From Marinilabiliales bacterium (GTDB taxonomy: Bacteria > Bacteroidota > Bacteroidia > Bacteroidales > F082): DNA of 34,174 bases. The notes beneath the pieces were generated by a model that was not told the origin of the DNA, did not search any database, and worked only from the letters and a program-made list of their open reading frames with translations. Location of the stretch: positions 1 to 34,174 of the forward strand of contig PKSW01000475.1 of the NCBI GenBank assembly GCA_002869465.1. Direction: 5' to 3'. The translations under genes were made by a program, and so were the position numbers. Position 1 is the first letter of the stretch; every line of letters begins with the position of its first letter. Of this stretch, positions 8,626-18,408 are shown piece by piece.

Positions 8626-9585
8626 TTAAAAAACCGCTTTTGCGATCTTTTGAATATTGTCTGTTTTACCCATGGTATACAGATGCAATACCGGTACCCC
8701 GGCAGCTATTAATTCCTTTGATTGATTGATGGCCCATTCCACACCAAGTTCTCTTACCTGTTTGTTGTCTTTACATTTAATAATCTCTTTAACCAGTTCA
8801 ACCGGCATATCCACATTGAATGTTTTTGGGATGGATGTAAGATGATTTGCTATCGAAACCGGCTTTAAACCGGGAATAATAGGCACGGTGATCCCTTTTT
8901 GGCGGCATCGTTTTACGAAATCAAAATACTTTTTATTGTCAAAAAACATTTGAGTAACAATATAGGATGCTCCTGCTTCGATTTTCTTTTTTAGGAAGAA
9001 AAGATCACTATCCATATTGGGTGATTCGGCATGTTTTTCGGGATACCCCCCCACACCGATACAGAAATCCATAGACCTGGTATTTTCAAGGTCTTTTTCA
9101 AGATAAATTCCCTTATTCAGATCCATTACCTGGTTCACCAGATCCAGGGCATAGGTATTGCCTTCGGGTTCAGGGATGAATACCTTGGCATTTGGCAATG
9201 GGTCACCTCTGAGGAGCAGTACATTTTTAATTCCTAAAAACTGAAGGTCGATCAATGCATTCTCTGTGTCTTCTTTGGTGAATCCACCACAAATGATATG
9301 TGGCACAACCACCAGGTTGTAACGGTATTTGATGGCTGCTGCAATACCAACAGTTCCGGGCCTTTTGCGAACCGTGCGCTTTTTATGATATCCATTGGGC
9401 ATGTGATCGTAAACCACCTCCTGCTGGTGATATGTGATATTTACAAAAGAAGGGTCAAATTCAATCAACGCATCGATGGCTTCACGGGTTGATTCAAAAT
9501 CGTGACCTTTTAAAGGGGGAAGCAATTCGAATGAAAACAATGTTTTCTCGGATCTTTCTATATGTTCAGTAACTGATAATTCCAT
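8626..9585 (-). CDS. metF: 5,10-methylenetetrahydrofolate reductase
   Basis: 319 aa. FSFELLPPLKG, RGDPLP, GVGGYPEKHAESP, QMFFDNKKYFDF, PIIPGLKPVS motifs. Confidence 0.95.
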   Translation of the reverse strand: MELSVTEHIERSEKTLFSFELLPPLKGHDFESTREAIDALIEFDPSFVNITYHQQEVVYDHMPNGYHKKRTVRKRPGTVGIAAAIKYRYNLVVVPHIICGGFTKEDTENALIDLQFLGIKNVLLLRGDPLPNAKVFIPEPEGNTYALDLVNQVMDLNKGIYLEKDLENTRSMDFCIGVGGYPEKHAESPNMDSDLFFLKKKIEAGASYIVTQMFFDNKKYFDFVKRCRQKGITVPIIPGLKPVSIANHLTSIPKTFNVDMPVELVKEIIKCKDNKQVRELGVEWAINQSKELIAAGVPVLHLYTMGKTDNIQKIAKAVF

Positions 9586-9588
9586 AGT

Positions 9589-12500
9589 TTAAAGGGTGTT
9601 TACGGGTAACCATTGTTTTACTTGTTGTTCGCTTACTTTTTTCCGTTGTGCATAATCACGGACCTGGCCAGGCAATAATTTGCTGATGTTGAAATATTTC
9701 GATTCAGGATGTGCAAAATAGTATCCGCTCACGGTAGCCGCCGGATACATGGCAAAACTTTCAGTTAATTGCACCCCGGTTTTATTTTCAGCATCCAGCA
9801 GATCAAAAAGGGTTCTTTTTTCAGAATGTTCCGGACAAGCGGGATATCCCGGTGCGGGCCTGATACCCTGGTAGGCTTCCTTAAGCAGTTTTTTCATATC
9901 AGGATTCGATTCATCCGAATAGCCCCAGTATTCAGTTCTAACTTTATAATGTAATAGTTCAGCAAAAGCTTCAGCAAGCCTGTCAGCCAGTAATTTCAAC
10001 ATGATGGCATTGTAATCGTCTCCTTCTTTCTGAAATTTTTGAAGTTGCTTTTCGATGCCTATACCGGCAGTTGCCACAAAGGTACCCATGAAATCAGTTG
10101 TACCGGATTCTTTTGGGGCAATAAAATCAGCCAGGCATAAATTAGGTGTTCCCGGTTTCTTTTTTTCCTGGTTTCTGAGAAAGTGGAACGTACCGAGTTG
10201 CTTTTTTTTATCAAGGTCGTTAAAAAATTCAACACTATCGTTTACCGAATAGGCCGGATAAATGCCAAAAGCGGCATTAGCAGTCAGCCAATCTTCTTCT
10301 GTGATTCTGTCCAGCATCTGCTGTGCATCATCATATAGTTTTCGTGCTTCAACACCTTTTAACGGATCATCAAATATGGCTGGATATTTACCACTGATCT
10401 TCCATGCATGAAAAAAGAAGGTCCAGTCAATAAACGATCTGATCTCCGCAATTGGATAATTCATCAGGTATTTATTACCGATGATTTTGGGTTGCTGAAT
10501 AGAATCCTGCTTCCAATCTAATTGAAGTTTATTTTTTCTGGCTTCCGCGAGACTAATGAGGTTTTTTTCGCCTTGCTTTTGCAGGTGCTGATTTTTCAGT
10601 GCTTCATATTCCTGATCAATATTCTTAATAAATGCTGCTTTATCAGTTTCAGATAGTAACTTACCAGCGATATGGATCACTTTTGAAGCATCCTTTACGT
10701 GGACGATGGGTACATCTGCTGCCGGTTTAATTTTAACTGCTGTATGAATTCTGGAGGTTGTGGCGCCACCAATAAGCAGTGGAATTTTGATGCCCTTTCG
10801 CTTCATTTCAGAAGCTACATGTACCATCTCTTCGAGCGAAGGTGTAATAAGGCCACTTAATCCCAATAAATCGGCATTCTCTTTTTCTACAACTTCCAAA
10901 ATCTTTTCAGCAGGCACCATCACACCCAGGTCAATTACTTCATAGTTGTTGCAGGCAAGCACCACGCCAACAATGTTTTTTCCAATGTCGTGTACGTCTC
11001 CTTTAACGGTTGCTAATACGATCTTGCCCGAATTTTTTCTACCGGATATTTTTTCGGCTTCTATATAGGGCAGGAGATAAGAAACCGCCTTTTTCATCAC
11101 CCGGGCACTTTTAACTACCTGAGGCAGGAACATTTTACCATCACCAAACAAGTCACCCACGATATTCATTCCATCCATCAGGGGTTGTTCGATCACATCA
11201 ATGGCACGAGGTAATTTTATACGGGCTTCTTCCACATCCACTTCAATATGATCGGTAATACCTTTCACCAATGCGTGTTTTAATCTTTCCTCTACTGAAG
11301 CCTTTCTCCAGGCCAATTCTTCTTTTATTTTCTCGCCTCCCCGATCTTTGATCGTTTCGGCATATTCCAGTAGTCGTTCTGTTGCATCCTCTCTCCTGTT
11401 TAATACAACATCTTCCACATATTCTTTTAATGGTTCTGGTATTTCATCATAAATTTGCAACATACCGGGGTTTACAATGCCCATATCCATTCCTGCTTTG
11501 ATGGCATGAAACAGAAACACCGAATGCATGGCTTCGCGCACCATATAGTTGCCCCTGAATGAAAATGACAGGTTGCTCACCCCACCGCTAACTTTGGCGT
11601 GTGGCAAATTTTCCTTGATCCATTTTGTGGCTGTGATATAATCAACTGCATAATTATTATGCTCAGGAATACCTGTGCCGATAGCCAGAATATTCGGATC
11701 GAAAATGATGTCTTCCGGTGGAAATTTTGCTTTATCAACCAACAAATGATATGCGCGCTTACAAATTTCGATGCGTCTTTTAAAACTGGCGGCCTGGCCT
11801 TCTTCATCAAAAGCCATGACAACTGCTGCAGCACCATAAGCATGGATTTTTTTAGCCAGTTGAATGAATTCCTCTTCCCCGTTTTTTAAACTAATAGAAT
11901 TGACAATGCATTTGCCCTGAACACATTTGAGACCGGCCTCGATCACTTCCCATTTGGAGGAATCGATCATGATGGGCAGTCGTGAAATTTCTGGATCAGA
12001 TGCCAGCATATTCAGGAAATTCACCATTTCTTTTTCGGCATCGAGCATACCATCGTCAAGATTCACATCCAGGATCTGAGCACCGCCTTTTACCTGGTGG
12101 CTGGCTACTGAAAGGGCTTCTTCATAAGCTTCCTCCCTGATCAGCCTGGCAAATTTCTTCGAGCCGCTTACATTGGTTCTTTCTCCAATGTTGATGAAAT
12201 TTTTCTCTTTTTCGATTTTAAGTGCTTCCAGTCCGCTGACTTCAGTCGCTTTTGGTTTAACCGGTATTTCCCTTTTACAGTGTTCAGCAACAATTTGAGA
12301 AATGACCCGGATATGTTCAGGAGTAGTACCACAACATCCACCGACAATATTTACAAAACTATTCTCAACAAAATCTTTGATGTGGCGGCCCATCTGCTCA
12401 GGTGATTCGTCATATTCACCAAATTGGTTAGGCAATCCGGCATTCGGATAGACACTGACATTAAACGGTGCCAGAGAAGAAAGTTCTGAAAGATGCGGTC

Positions 12501-13254
12501 TGATCTGCTCGGCTCCGAGCGAACAATTTAAGCCAACACTCAACAAATCCATATGAGAAACAGAAGTGAAAAAGGCTTCCAGTGTCTGACCTGACAACGT
12601 GCGACCGCTGGCATCGGCAATGGTCCCGGAGACCATTACAGGGATTTTAGATCCGACTTCGTCCTGTAATTTTTGAATGGCAAATAAGGCAGCTTTCGCG
12701 TTTAATGTATCGAAAATTGTTTCAACTATCAGGGCATCAACACCTCCTTCCCAAAGAGCCTTCGACTGTTCATAATAATCGTTACAAAGCTGGTCGAAAC
12801 TGACATTCCGGTAACCAGGGTCAGTGACTTTAGGTGACATGGAAGCTGTTTTATTGGTCGGTCCGATGGCCCCGGCAACAAAGCGGGGTTTGGTGGGTGT
12901 AAGTGCTGTGAATTTATCAGCTGCTTTTTGTGCAATGCGTGCAGCGTTGAAGTTTATTTCATGCACATAATCTGCCAGCCCATAATCACTTTGTGAAATG
13001 CGGGTACTGTTAAAGGTGTTGGTTTCAATAATATCTGCACCCGCTTCCAGATAGGCTTCATGAATTTCTGCGATAATTTGAGGCTGGGTTAAACTTAACA
13101 AATCGTTATTGCCTTTTTGTAAACCTGCAACATCTTTAAATCGCGTTCCCCTGTATTCATTTTCTTCCAGCTTATAGCGCTGTATCATGGTTCCCATGGC
13201 GCCATCCAGAACAAGGATGCGATTTTTAAGTTCGTTATGAATATTAGCTTTCAT
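9589..13254 (-). CDS. metH: Cobalamin-dependent methionine synthase
   Basis: 1221 aa, full length: [25 protein letters not shown], pterin-binding [12 protein letters not shown]12-binding [10 protein letters not shown], and C-terminal activation domain ([15 protein letters not shown]). Confidence 0.98.
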   Translation of the reverse strand: MKANIHNELKNRILVLDGAMGTMIQRYKLEENEYRGTRFKDVAGLQKGNNDLLSLTQPQIIAEIHEAYLEAGADIIETNTFNSTRISQSDYGLADYVHEINFNAARIAQKAADKFTALTPTKPRFVAGAIGPTNKTASMSPKVTDPGYRNVSFDQLCNDYYEQSKALWEGGVDALIVETIFDTLNAKAALFAIQKLQDEVGSKIPVMVSGTIADASGRTLSGQTLEAFFTSVSHMDLLSVGLNCSLGAEQIRPHLSELSSLAPFNVSVYPNAGLPNQFGEYDESPEQMGRHIKDFVENSFVNIVGGCCGTTPEHIRVISQIVAEHCKREIPVKPKATEVSGLEALKIEKEKNFINIGERTNVSGSKKFARLIREEAYEEALSVASHQVKGGAQILDVNLDDGMLDAEKEMVNFLNMLASDPEISRLPIMIDSSKWEVIEAGLKCVQGKCIVNSISLKNGEEEFIQLAKKIHAYGAAAVVMAFDEEGQAASFKRRIEICKRAYHLLVDKAKFPPEDIIFDPNILAIGTGIPEHNNYAVDYITATKWIKENLPHAKVSGGVSNLSFSFRGNYMVREAMHSVFLFHAIKAGMDMGIVNPGMLQIYDEIPEPLKEYVEDVVLNRREDATERLLEYAETIKDRGGEKIKEELAWRKASVEERLKHALVKGITDHIEVDVEEARIKLPRAIDVIEQPLMDGMNIVGDLFGDGKMFLPQVVKSARVMKKAVSYLLPYIEAEKISGRKNSGKIVLATVKGDVHDIGKNIVGVVLACNNYEVIDLGVMVPAEKILEVVEKENADLLGLSGLITPSLEEMVHVASEMKRKGIKIPLLIGGATTSRIHTAVKIKPAADVPIVHVKDASKVIHIAGKLLSETDKAAFIKNIDQEYEALKNQHLQKQGEKNLISLAEARKNKLQLDWKQDSIQQPKIIGNKYLMNYPIAEIRSFIDWTFFFHAWKISGKYPAIFDDPLKGVEARKLYDDAQQMLDRITEEDWLTANAAFGIYPAYSVNDSVEFFNDLDKKKQLGTFHFLRNQEKKKPGTPNLCLADFIAPKESGTTDFMGTFVATAGIGIEKQLQKFQKEGDDYNAIMLKLLADRLAEAFAELLHYKVRTEYWGYSDESNPDMKKLLKEAYQGIRPAPGYPACPEHSEKRTLFDLLDAENKTGVQLTESFAMYPAATVSGYYFAHPESKYFNISKLLPGQVRDYAQRKKVSEQQVKQWLPVNTL

Positions 13255-13324
13255 TTTTAATTCATGTATTCATATACATAGAACAATTGCTAAATTAACT
13301 TTGATTGTTTGACTTAGCGCTTTC

Positions 13325-13429
13325 ATTTATCATTTCCCCGTAAACGAGGTTAGGTATTGGCACCTTTTCCGTTGCAGGAGGGTTGCCAGGGCTTCATTGA
13401 GCCTAATCTCTCCACCCTTCTTTATAAAT
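13325..13429 (-). ncRNA. SAM-I (S-box) riboswitch upstream of metH
   Basis: Minus strand: ATTTATaaagaaGGGTGGAGAGATTAGGCTCAATGAAGCCCTGGCAACCCTCCTGCAACGGAAAAGGTGCCAATACCTAACCTCGTTTACGGGGAAATGATAAAT. Contains S-box core elements ATGAAGCC..GGCAACC, GGTGCCAATACC and GAAATGAT; P1 ATTTAT/ATAAAT and P4 CCTCG/CGGGG pair. Confidence 0.93.
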
Positions 13430-13482
13430 CAAAAAGCCTCAGGTTTATTGCAGGAACGCAGGAGAGGATTTGAATTATGAGG

Positions 13483-13490
13483 CAAATGTA
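13483..13490 (-). promoter_or_regulatory. Bacteroidota -7 box TACATTTG for the riboswitch/metH transcript
   Basis: TAnnTTTG match about 54 nt upstream of the riboswitch 5' end. Confidence 0.6.
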
Positions 13491-13528
13491 GTATTTTTTC
13501 CAGATATGTAAACGGATTCTAAATAAGA

Positions 13529-13777
13529 TCAGGGTGCTAATTCCAATTCTAACGATCTTAAAGACAGTTCCCGTTTTGGTTTTTGGCAATTCGCCCTGTG
13601 ATTATCGCAGCAATGCATGATTTCAACGGCCTCTTTTTCAGTTACACGTAGGAGGAGTTCGAGTTTTTGGTATTGATCGAACTGATGAAATTTCAAATAC
13701 GGGCAAGCGTTATTTTCCAAACCGAATTTACAACCATTAAGGAATCTGGAAAAATCCAACCATTTATGTTCTGTCAT
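13529..13777 (-). CDS. Small cysteine-rich hypothetical protein
   Basis: 82 aa ORF with ATG start and five Cys including HCCDNHRANC; it occupies an otherwise empty gap between two transcription units. Confidence 0.6.
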   Translation of the reverse strand: MTEHKWLDFSRFLNGCKFGLENNACPYLKFHQFDQYQKLELLLRVTEKEAVEIMHCCDNHRANCQKPKRELSLRSLELELAP

Positions 13778-13787
13778 TTTGATGGTT

Positions 13788-13806
13788 CTTTAGTTTTTCA
13801 CTAAAG
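13788..13806 (-). promoter_or_regulatory. Perfect hairpin CTTTAGT-n5-ACTAAAG just upstream of the 82-aa ORF
   Basis: 7-bp inverted repeat with 5-nt loop, starting 10 nt upstream of the ATG at 13777. Confidence 0.4.
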
Positions 13807-13882
13807 ACAAATAAACAATTCGAAGGTCACATTGTTAAAACGGTATTAATAAACGCATCACGCTTATATTTCAAAATATAGC

Positions 13883-13890
13883 TATCTTTG
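13883..13890 (+). promoter_or_regulatory. Bacteroidota -7 box TATCTTTG upstream of ahcY
   Basis: TAnnTTTG match about 25 nt upstream of the ATG at 13915. Confidence 0.6.
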
Positions 13891-13914
13891 CACCCCAAAA
13901 TAAAAATCGTATTT

Positions 13915-15369
13915 ATGTCAGAAATTGCAGTGAAACAAGAATTAAAATATAAAATAGCGGATATTTCCCTGGCCGAATGGGGAAGAAAAGAAATTGATAT
14001 TGCCGAAAAGGAGATGCCGGGTTTGATGTCAGTGCGTGAAAAATATGCGGCTGAGAAACCACTAAAAGGTGCCAGAATTATGGGCTCTTTGCATATGACC
14101 ATTCAAACAGCGGTGTTGATTGAAACACTTGTTGAATTGGGTGCCGATGTAAGGTGGGCCAGTTGTAATATATTTTCGACTCAGGATCATGCCGCAGCAG
14201 CCGTTGTAGTGGGTAAAAATGGTACCGTTGACAGCCCAAAAGGAACACCGGTTTTCGCATGGAAAGGTGAAACACTGGAAGAATACTGGTGGTGTACTAA
14301 ACAGGCACTGTCATTTCCCGATGGCAAAGGTCCTCAGTTAATTGTTGATGATGGGGGAGATGCCACGCTACTGATTCATAAAGGATATGCAGCAGAAAAC
14401 GATGCGTCAATCCTGGATGTAGTTCCGGAAAGTGTTGAAGAACGTGAAATTTTGAAGCTGTTGAAAAATACATTGGTTGAAGAGCCTAACAAATGGCACA
14501 AAACTGCTGAAGATTGGAGAGGCGTTTCTGAAGAAACGACAACAGGTGTTCACCGTTTGTATCAAATGATGGAAGAAGGAACTTTGCTGGTTCCAGCTGT
14601 GAATGTGAATGATTCGGTTACCAAATCGAAATTTGACAATTTATATGGCTGTCGCGAATCACTGGCTGATGGAATTAAAAGAGCTACCGATGTGATGATT
14701 GCCGGAAAAGTAGTCGTTGTTGCCGGTTATGGTGATGTGGGTAAAGGTTGTGCCAAGTCGATGAAATCATACGGCGCCAGGGTGATTGTTACAGAAATTG
14801 ATCCGATTTGTGCATTGCAGGCTGCCATGGAAGGATTTGAAATTACCACCATGGAAGAAGCCCTGAAAGAAGGAAATATTTTTGTGACTACCACCGGAAA
14901 CAAAGATGTGATCACGGCTGAACACATGGCAAACATGAAGGAAGAAGCCATCGTGTGTAATATTGGCCATTTTGATAATGAAATTCAGGTGTCTCAGCTT
15001 GAGAAATACCCGGGAGTTCAAAAAACCAATATCAAACCCCAGGTGGATAAATATACGTTTGAACATGGTGGTTCCATTTATCTATTAGCAGAAGGACGCC
15101 TGGTCAACCTGGGTTGTGCTACAGGCCATCCCTCTTTTGTTATGAGTAACTCGTTTACCAACCAAACACTGGCACAATTAGATCTATGGAAGAATAAAGA
15201 GAATTACAAAATTGATGTATATCGTCTTCCAAAGCATCTGGACGAGGAAGTAGCCAGACTTCATTTGGAAAAATTAGGTGTAAAACTGACGAAATTAACT
15301 CCTGAGCAGGCTGCGTATATAGGCGTAAAACCTGGTGGACCATACAAGCCTGAACATTACAGGTATTAA
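13915..15369 (+). CDS. ahcY: Adenosylhomocysteinase
   Basis: [38 protein letters not shown]..., NAD-binding [13 protein letters not shown]-terminal [11 protein letters not shown]. Start moved from the track's TTG at 13888, which lies inside the -7 box. Confidence 0.97.
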   Translation: MSEIAVKQELKYKIADISLAEWGRKEIDIAEKEMPGLMSVREKYAAEKPLKGARIMGSLHMTIQTAVLIETLVELGADVRWASCNIFSTQDHAAAAVVVGKNGTVDSPKGTPVFAWKGETLEEYWWCTKQALSFPDGKGPQLIVDDGGDATLLIHKGYAAENDASILDVVPESVEEREILKLLKNTLVEEPNKWHKTAEDWRGVSEETTTGVHRLYQMMEEGTLLVPAVNVNDSVTKSKFDNLYGCRESLADGIKRATDVMIAGKVVVVAGYGDVGKGCAKSMKSYGARVIVTEIDPICALQAAMEGFEITTMEEALKEGNIFVTTTGNKDVITAEHMANMKEEAIVCNIGHFDNEIQVSQLEKYPGVQKTNIKPQVDKYTFEHGGSIYLLAEGRLVNLGCATGHPSFVMSNSFTNQTLAQLDLWKNKENYKIDVYRLPKHLDEEVARLHLEKLGVKLTKLTPEQAAYIGVKPGGPYKPEHYRY

Positions 15370-15388
15370 ATTTTTTTTAGATTAAATG

Positions 15389-15418
15389 AAGCGCTGCCGA
15401 TTGGTAGCGCTTTTTTTA
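15389..15418 (+). terminator. Intrinsic terminator of ahcY
   Basis: AAGCGCTGCC-gatt-GGTAGCGCTT followed by a T-run. Confidence 0.85.
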
Positions 15419-15898
15419 ATTGTGAATGTACAACAGTGCACCATCATATTCGGCGGCATATTCAATCAAAGGATATTTTCCTTCTCCTTCATATAAATTG
15501 CCATCAAAAATAAAATAACTGTTATCGTTGCAAGTATCTTTTACTGTAGGGAAATAGTCTCCAACCACGAGCTTGCCGCAAACAGTCATATTCGTATTGC
15601 AACATAAAAATGGGTCGTTTGGAGGCTGACGTTCATAAGCTTTAAACTTGTCAATGTCTGCCCTGTAAACAATAATTCCACGGCTGCCCGGTGGTATATA
15701 TACCCCCGGCTTTTCATCCAGATAAAGCCAGCCGCTAACCGTGTTAATTTCAAGAAATTGTGTTGAATTAGGATTGATAGTTATATGAATGGAGACATTC
15801 GGGATATTCGGATTCACATTATTCTTATTGCACGATACAATCAGACTTAATACGAAGATTAAAACTACTGAAAATATAACTAAAATGGCTCGATTCAT
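15416..15898 (-). CDS. Lipoprotein with Rieske-like fold lacking canonical cluster ligands (tentative)
   Basis: 160 aa; lipobox-like SLIVSC; C-terminal half CCNTNMTVCGK...DTCNDNSYFIFDGNLYEGEGKYPLIEYAAEYDGALLYIHN follows the Rieske layout C..GS.F...G....PL..Y....G..L.I. Confidence 0.6.
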   Translation of the reverse strand: MNRAILVIFSVVLIFVLSLIVSCNKNNVNPNIPNVSIHITINPNSTQFLEINTVSGWLYLDEKPGVYIPPGSRGIIVYRADIDKFKAYERQPPNDPFLCCNTNMTVCGKLVVGDYFPTVKDTCNDNSYFIFDGNLYEGEGKYPLIEYAAEYDGALLYIHN

Positions 15899-15976
15899 CG
15901 AATAATGGATATGATCAAAAACGCAATTAATTCAATATTATTTTGATATAAAAACTAATATATAATTACTTCCTTA

Positions 15977-15984
15977 TATTTTTG
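15977..15984 (+). promoter_or_regulatory. Bacteroidota -7 box TATTTTTG
   Basis: TAnnTTTG match ending 6 nt before the ATG at 15991. Confidence 0.4.
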
Positions 15985-15990
15985 TTGTAT

Positions 15991-16293
15991 ATGCGAATCA
16001 TTGGCAAAAATAGAAAATTACTGACTGTGTTGTTATTGGCAGTCTTATTGTTGTCAATACAAACGATATCCGGTTGCAGGGGTAGTAAGGGTCAGCGGAG
16101 TGCATATAAAGCCCAAAAAGAGGCAGTAAAAGAAGATAAAAAAGAGCATGAAGAAATATTAAAAACCCATTACGACAGGCAATCGGATTATACGAAGCAA
16201 ATGATGAAAGATATGAAGAAGGAGAATAAAAGAATAAAAAAAAGTAAGAAAAGATCTCTTTGGGACCGCCTGTTTAATAACAAATGCCGGTAA
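15991..16293 (+). CDS. Small, highly charged lipoprotein
   Basis: MRIIGKNRKLLTVLLLAVLLLSIQTISGC lipoprotein signal, followed by a Lys/Glu-rich tail. Track start 15982 (TTG) overlaps the -7 box; ATG at 15991 preferred. Confidence 0.7.
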   Translation: MRIIGKNRKLLTVLLLAVLLLSIQTISGCRGSKGQRSAYKAQKEAVKEDKKEHEEILKTHYDRQSDYTKQMMKDMKKENKRIKKSKKRSLWDRLFNNKCR

Positions 16294-16351
16294 TTATCAA
16301 GTTAAACCCCACCATATAAACCCCGTTATGTTTTTTTAACAAAAACCTTCA

Positions 16352-16377
16352 GAAACTGTTAACAATAAAATAGTTTC
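16352..16377. promoter_or_regulatory. Candidate operator: inverted repeat GAAACT-n14-AGTTTC
   Basis: 6-bp arms with a central GTTAAC; right arm lies 18 nt upstream of the -7 box of the efflux operon. Confidence 0.35.
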
Positions 16378-16394
16378 CAAAGTTTATATTTTTA

Positions 16395-16402
16395 TATATT
16401 TG
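16395..16402 (+). promoter_or_regulatory. Bacteroidota -7 box TATATTTG of the efflux operon
   Basis: TAnnTTTG match 32 nt upstream of the tolC-like ATG. Confidence 0.55.
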
Positions 16403-16434
16403 CTGCTCGTTTTAAAATTCAAAATAGAGAATAG

Positions 16435-17784
16435 ATGAAAATATTCAATAAAATCATATTAGCCATCACGCTTCTTTTTACGATGGAATGCGCGAGTGCG
16501 CAAAACACCTATCAGTTCTCCCTGCAGGAAGCAATTGATTACGCCATGGAGAATAATTACGATGTAATCTACTCTGAGAAGAATATTGAGGCAGCTAAGC
16601 AACAAATGCGCGAAGCAACAGCATTTGGTTTGCCTCAAATTAATGGCTCAATTGATTATACGGATAATATTGCGTTGCCTACGAGTGTAATTCCTGGGGA
16701 TTTTTTTGGAACGCCAGGGCAAGATACAGAAATTCAATTTGGTACAAAATACAATATGAACGCTGGGCTTTTTGCCTCCCAACTACTATTTAGCGGGAAA
16801 TATATTGTTGGTCTTCAAACGGCAAAAATTTTCATGGAGAAAGCGTCTATTGACTTTTTTAAAGATAAAGTAGCCGTCAGGCAGCAGGTTGCAAATTCAT
16901 ATTATAGTGTTTTGTCTACTGAAGAGGCACTTTGGGTCATTGACACTACGCTTGCTGTTACCCAAGAGTTAGCTGAAGAGACCAGAATGACATATGACGT
17001 TGGTTTTGCAGAGGAAACCGATGTAGATCAATTGGAATTATTGGTGGCAGATTTGGAGGCTTCAAAGATTTATATTAAAAATCAATTGGGTATAACCCAT
17101 GCTTTTTTAAAATTTTACCTGGGGCTGTCCGATCAGGATACTGTAATATTAAAGGATAATATGGAAAACCTGATTGATCTGCGGAAAAATTCAAAGATAA
17201 TAAGCCGGCATTTTAACTATAATGAGAATGTTGATTATGCCTCTTTGGCAAAACAGAAAGAAATTAGGTGGATGCAGGTAAAATTGGAAAAAACCAATTA
17301 CATGCCAACTCTGGCTGCAAATATCAATGTGATGACAAATGCCCAGCGCGATCAGTGGGACTTTTTCGATCCGGGCGGTATATGGTATACCAGTTCGGCA
17401 TTTGGAGTTAGTTTACAGATACCTATATGGTCGAGTGGTGAGCGTGATGCTAAAGTAAAACAGGCGAAAATTGCTTTCGATCAAATATCGGTGCTGGAAG
17501 ATCAATTGATTACAACATTGAAATTACAATTTCAAACTGCACAAAATGAATATATAAATGCTTTCACTGTTTATAAGAATAAAGAAAAAGCCCGGAAAGT
17601 GGCAGAAAAGATTTTTACTACAACTAGTGTAAAGTTCACAGAAGGAATGGCTTCAAGTCTGGATATCCTGAATACTCAAAACCAGTTCCTGAGTGCAGAA
17701 CAGGATTATATCAATGCGGCATTGTCCTTATTGAAAGCCGGTGAAGAACTTGAAAAACTGCTCACCAAATCAATTAATCCATAA
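16435..17784 (+). CDS. TolC family outer membrane efflux protein
   Basis: 449 aa; signal peptide; YQFSLQEAIDYAMENNYDVIYSEKNIEAAKQQMREATAFGLPQINGSIDY and second repeat typical of OEP family. Confidence 0.93.
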   Translation: MKIFNKIILAITLLFTMECASAQNTYQFSLQEAIDYAMENNYDVIYSEKNIEAAKQQMREATAFGLPQINGSIDYTDNIALPTSVIPGDFFGTPGQDTEIQFGTKYNMNAGLFASQLLFSGKYIVGLQTAKIFMEKASIDFFKDKVAVRQQVANSYYSVLSTEEALWVIDTTLAVTQELAEETRMTYDVGFAEETDVDQLELLVADLEASKIYIKNQLGITHAFLKFYLGLSDQDTVILKDNMENLIDLRKNSKIISRHFNYNENVDYASLAKQKEIRWMQVKLEKTNYMPTLAANINVMTNAQRDQWDFFDPGGIWYTSSAFGVSLQIPIWSSGERDAKVKQAKIAFDQISVLEDQLITTLKLQFQTAQNEYINAFTVYKNKEKARKVAEKIFTTTSVKFTEGMASSLDILNTQNQFLSAEQDYINAALSLLKAGEELEKLLTKSINP

Positions 17785-17789
17785 AGAAC

Positions 17790-18401
17790 ATGAACGAAAA
17801 AAAGTTAGAAATCGTCAAAAAGGTGTATGAGCTTTATCGTCAGTTTGGTATCCGCAGTGTTACTATGGATGATGTGGTGCGCGAACTGGGGATCTCAAAA
17901 AAAACACTTTACCAGCACTTTAAAGATAAGACAGATATGGTATTGGCGGTGATGGAATATGATTTTGAAACCAAAAAGGAAGAATATATCAAGTGTTTCG
18001 GTGCGCAGTTGAATGCAGTTGAAGAGTTGATTAACTATTCAATACTGCAACTGAAGATCATAATGGATCATAAGCCTACCCTCATTTATGACCTTAAAAA
18101 GTATTACCCGGCCGTATTCGATCATTTCAATAAATTAAAACGTGAAAATATGTACAACGGGCTTCTTATGAATTTGAAACGGGGTAAAAAAGAAGGGCTG
18201 TATCGTAGTGACTTAAATGTTGAATTGATCGCACGTTTAAATCTTGTTCGCGTTGAAGGCATGTTGAACTCAAAGATATTTAAACCGGAAGAAATAAGAT
18301 CACACGAGTTTTTTAAAGAACTAATAAAATATCATGCATATGGTATTGTGAGTGAAAAAGGAAGAAAAGTATTAGAATTAAATATTGATAAACTGAAATA
18401 A
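17790..18401 (+). CDS. TetR/AcrR family transcriptional regulator
   Basis: 203 aa; N-terminal HTH FGIRSVTMDDVVRELGISKKTLYQHFKDKTDMV. Confidence 0.95.
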   Translation: MNEKKLEIVKKVYELYRQFGIRSVTMDDVVRELGISKKTLYQHFKDKTDMVLAVMEYDFETKKEEYIKCFGAQLNAVEELINYSILQLKIIMDHKPTLIYDLKKYYPAVFDHFNKLKRENMYNGLLMNLKRGKKEGLYRSDLNVELIARLNLVRVEGMLNSKIFKPEEIRSHEFFKELIKYHAYGIVSEKGRKVLELNIDKLK

Positions 18402-18408
18402 TAAATAA

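Noticed and set aside
13436-13483. Inverted repeat GCCTCA/TGAGGC with T-run as a terminator or attenuator before the SAM riboswitch
   Set aside because: One arm overlaps the TACATTTG -7 box, so it would probably not be in the transcript; the loop is also long (36 nt).
13888-13914. Upstream extension of ahcY in the track
   Set aside because: TTG lies inside the predicted -7 box; family N-terminus starts at 13915.
16294-16350. Repeated AAACCCC motif downstream of the small lipoprotein gene
   Set aside because: Only two 7-nt copies 14 nt apart; no associated structure or function that I can support.
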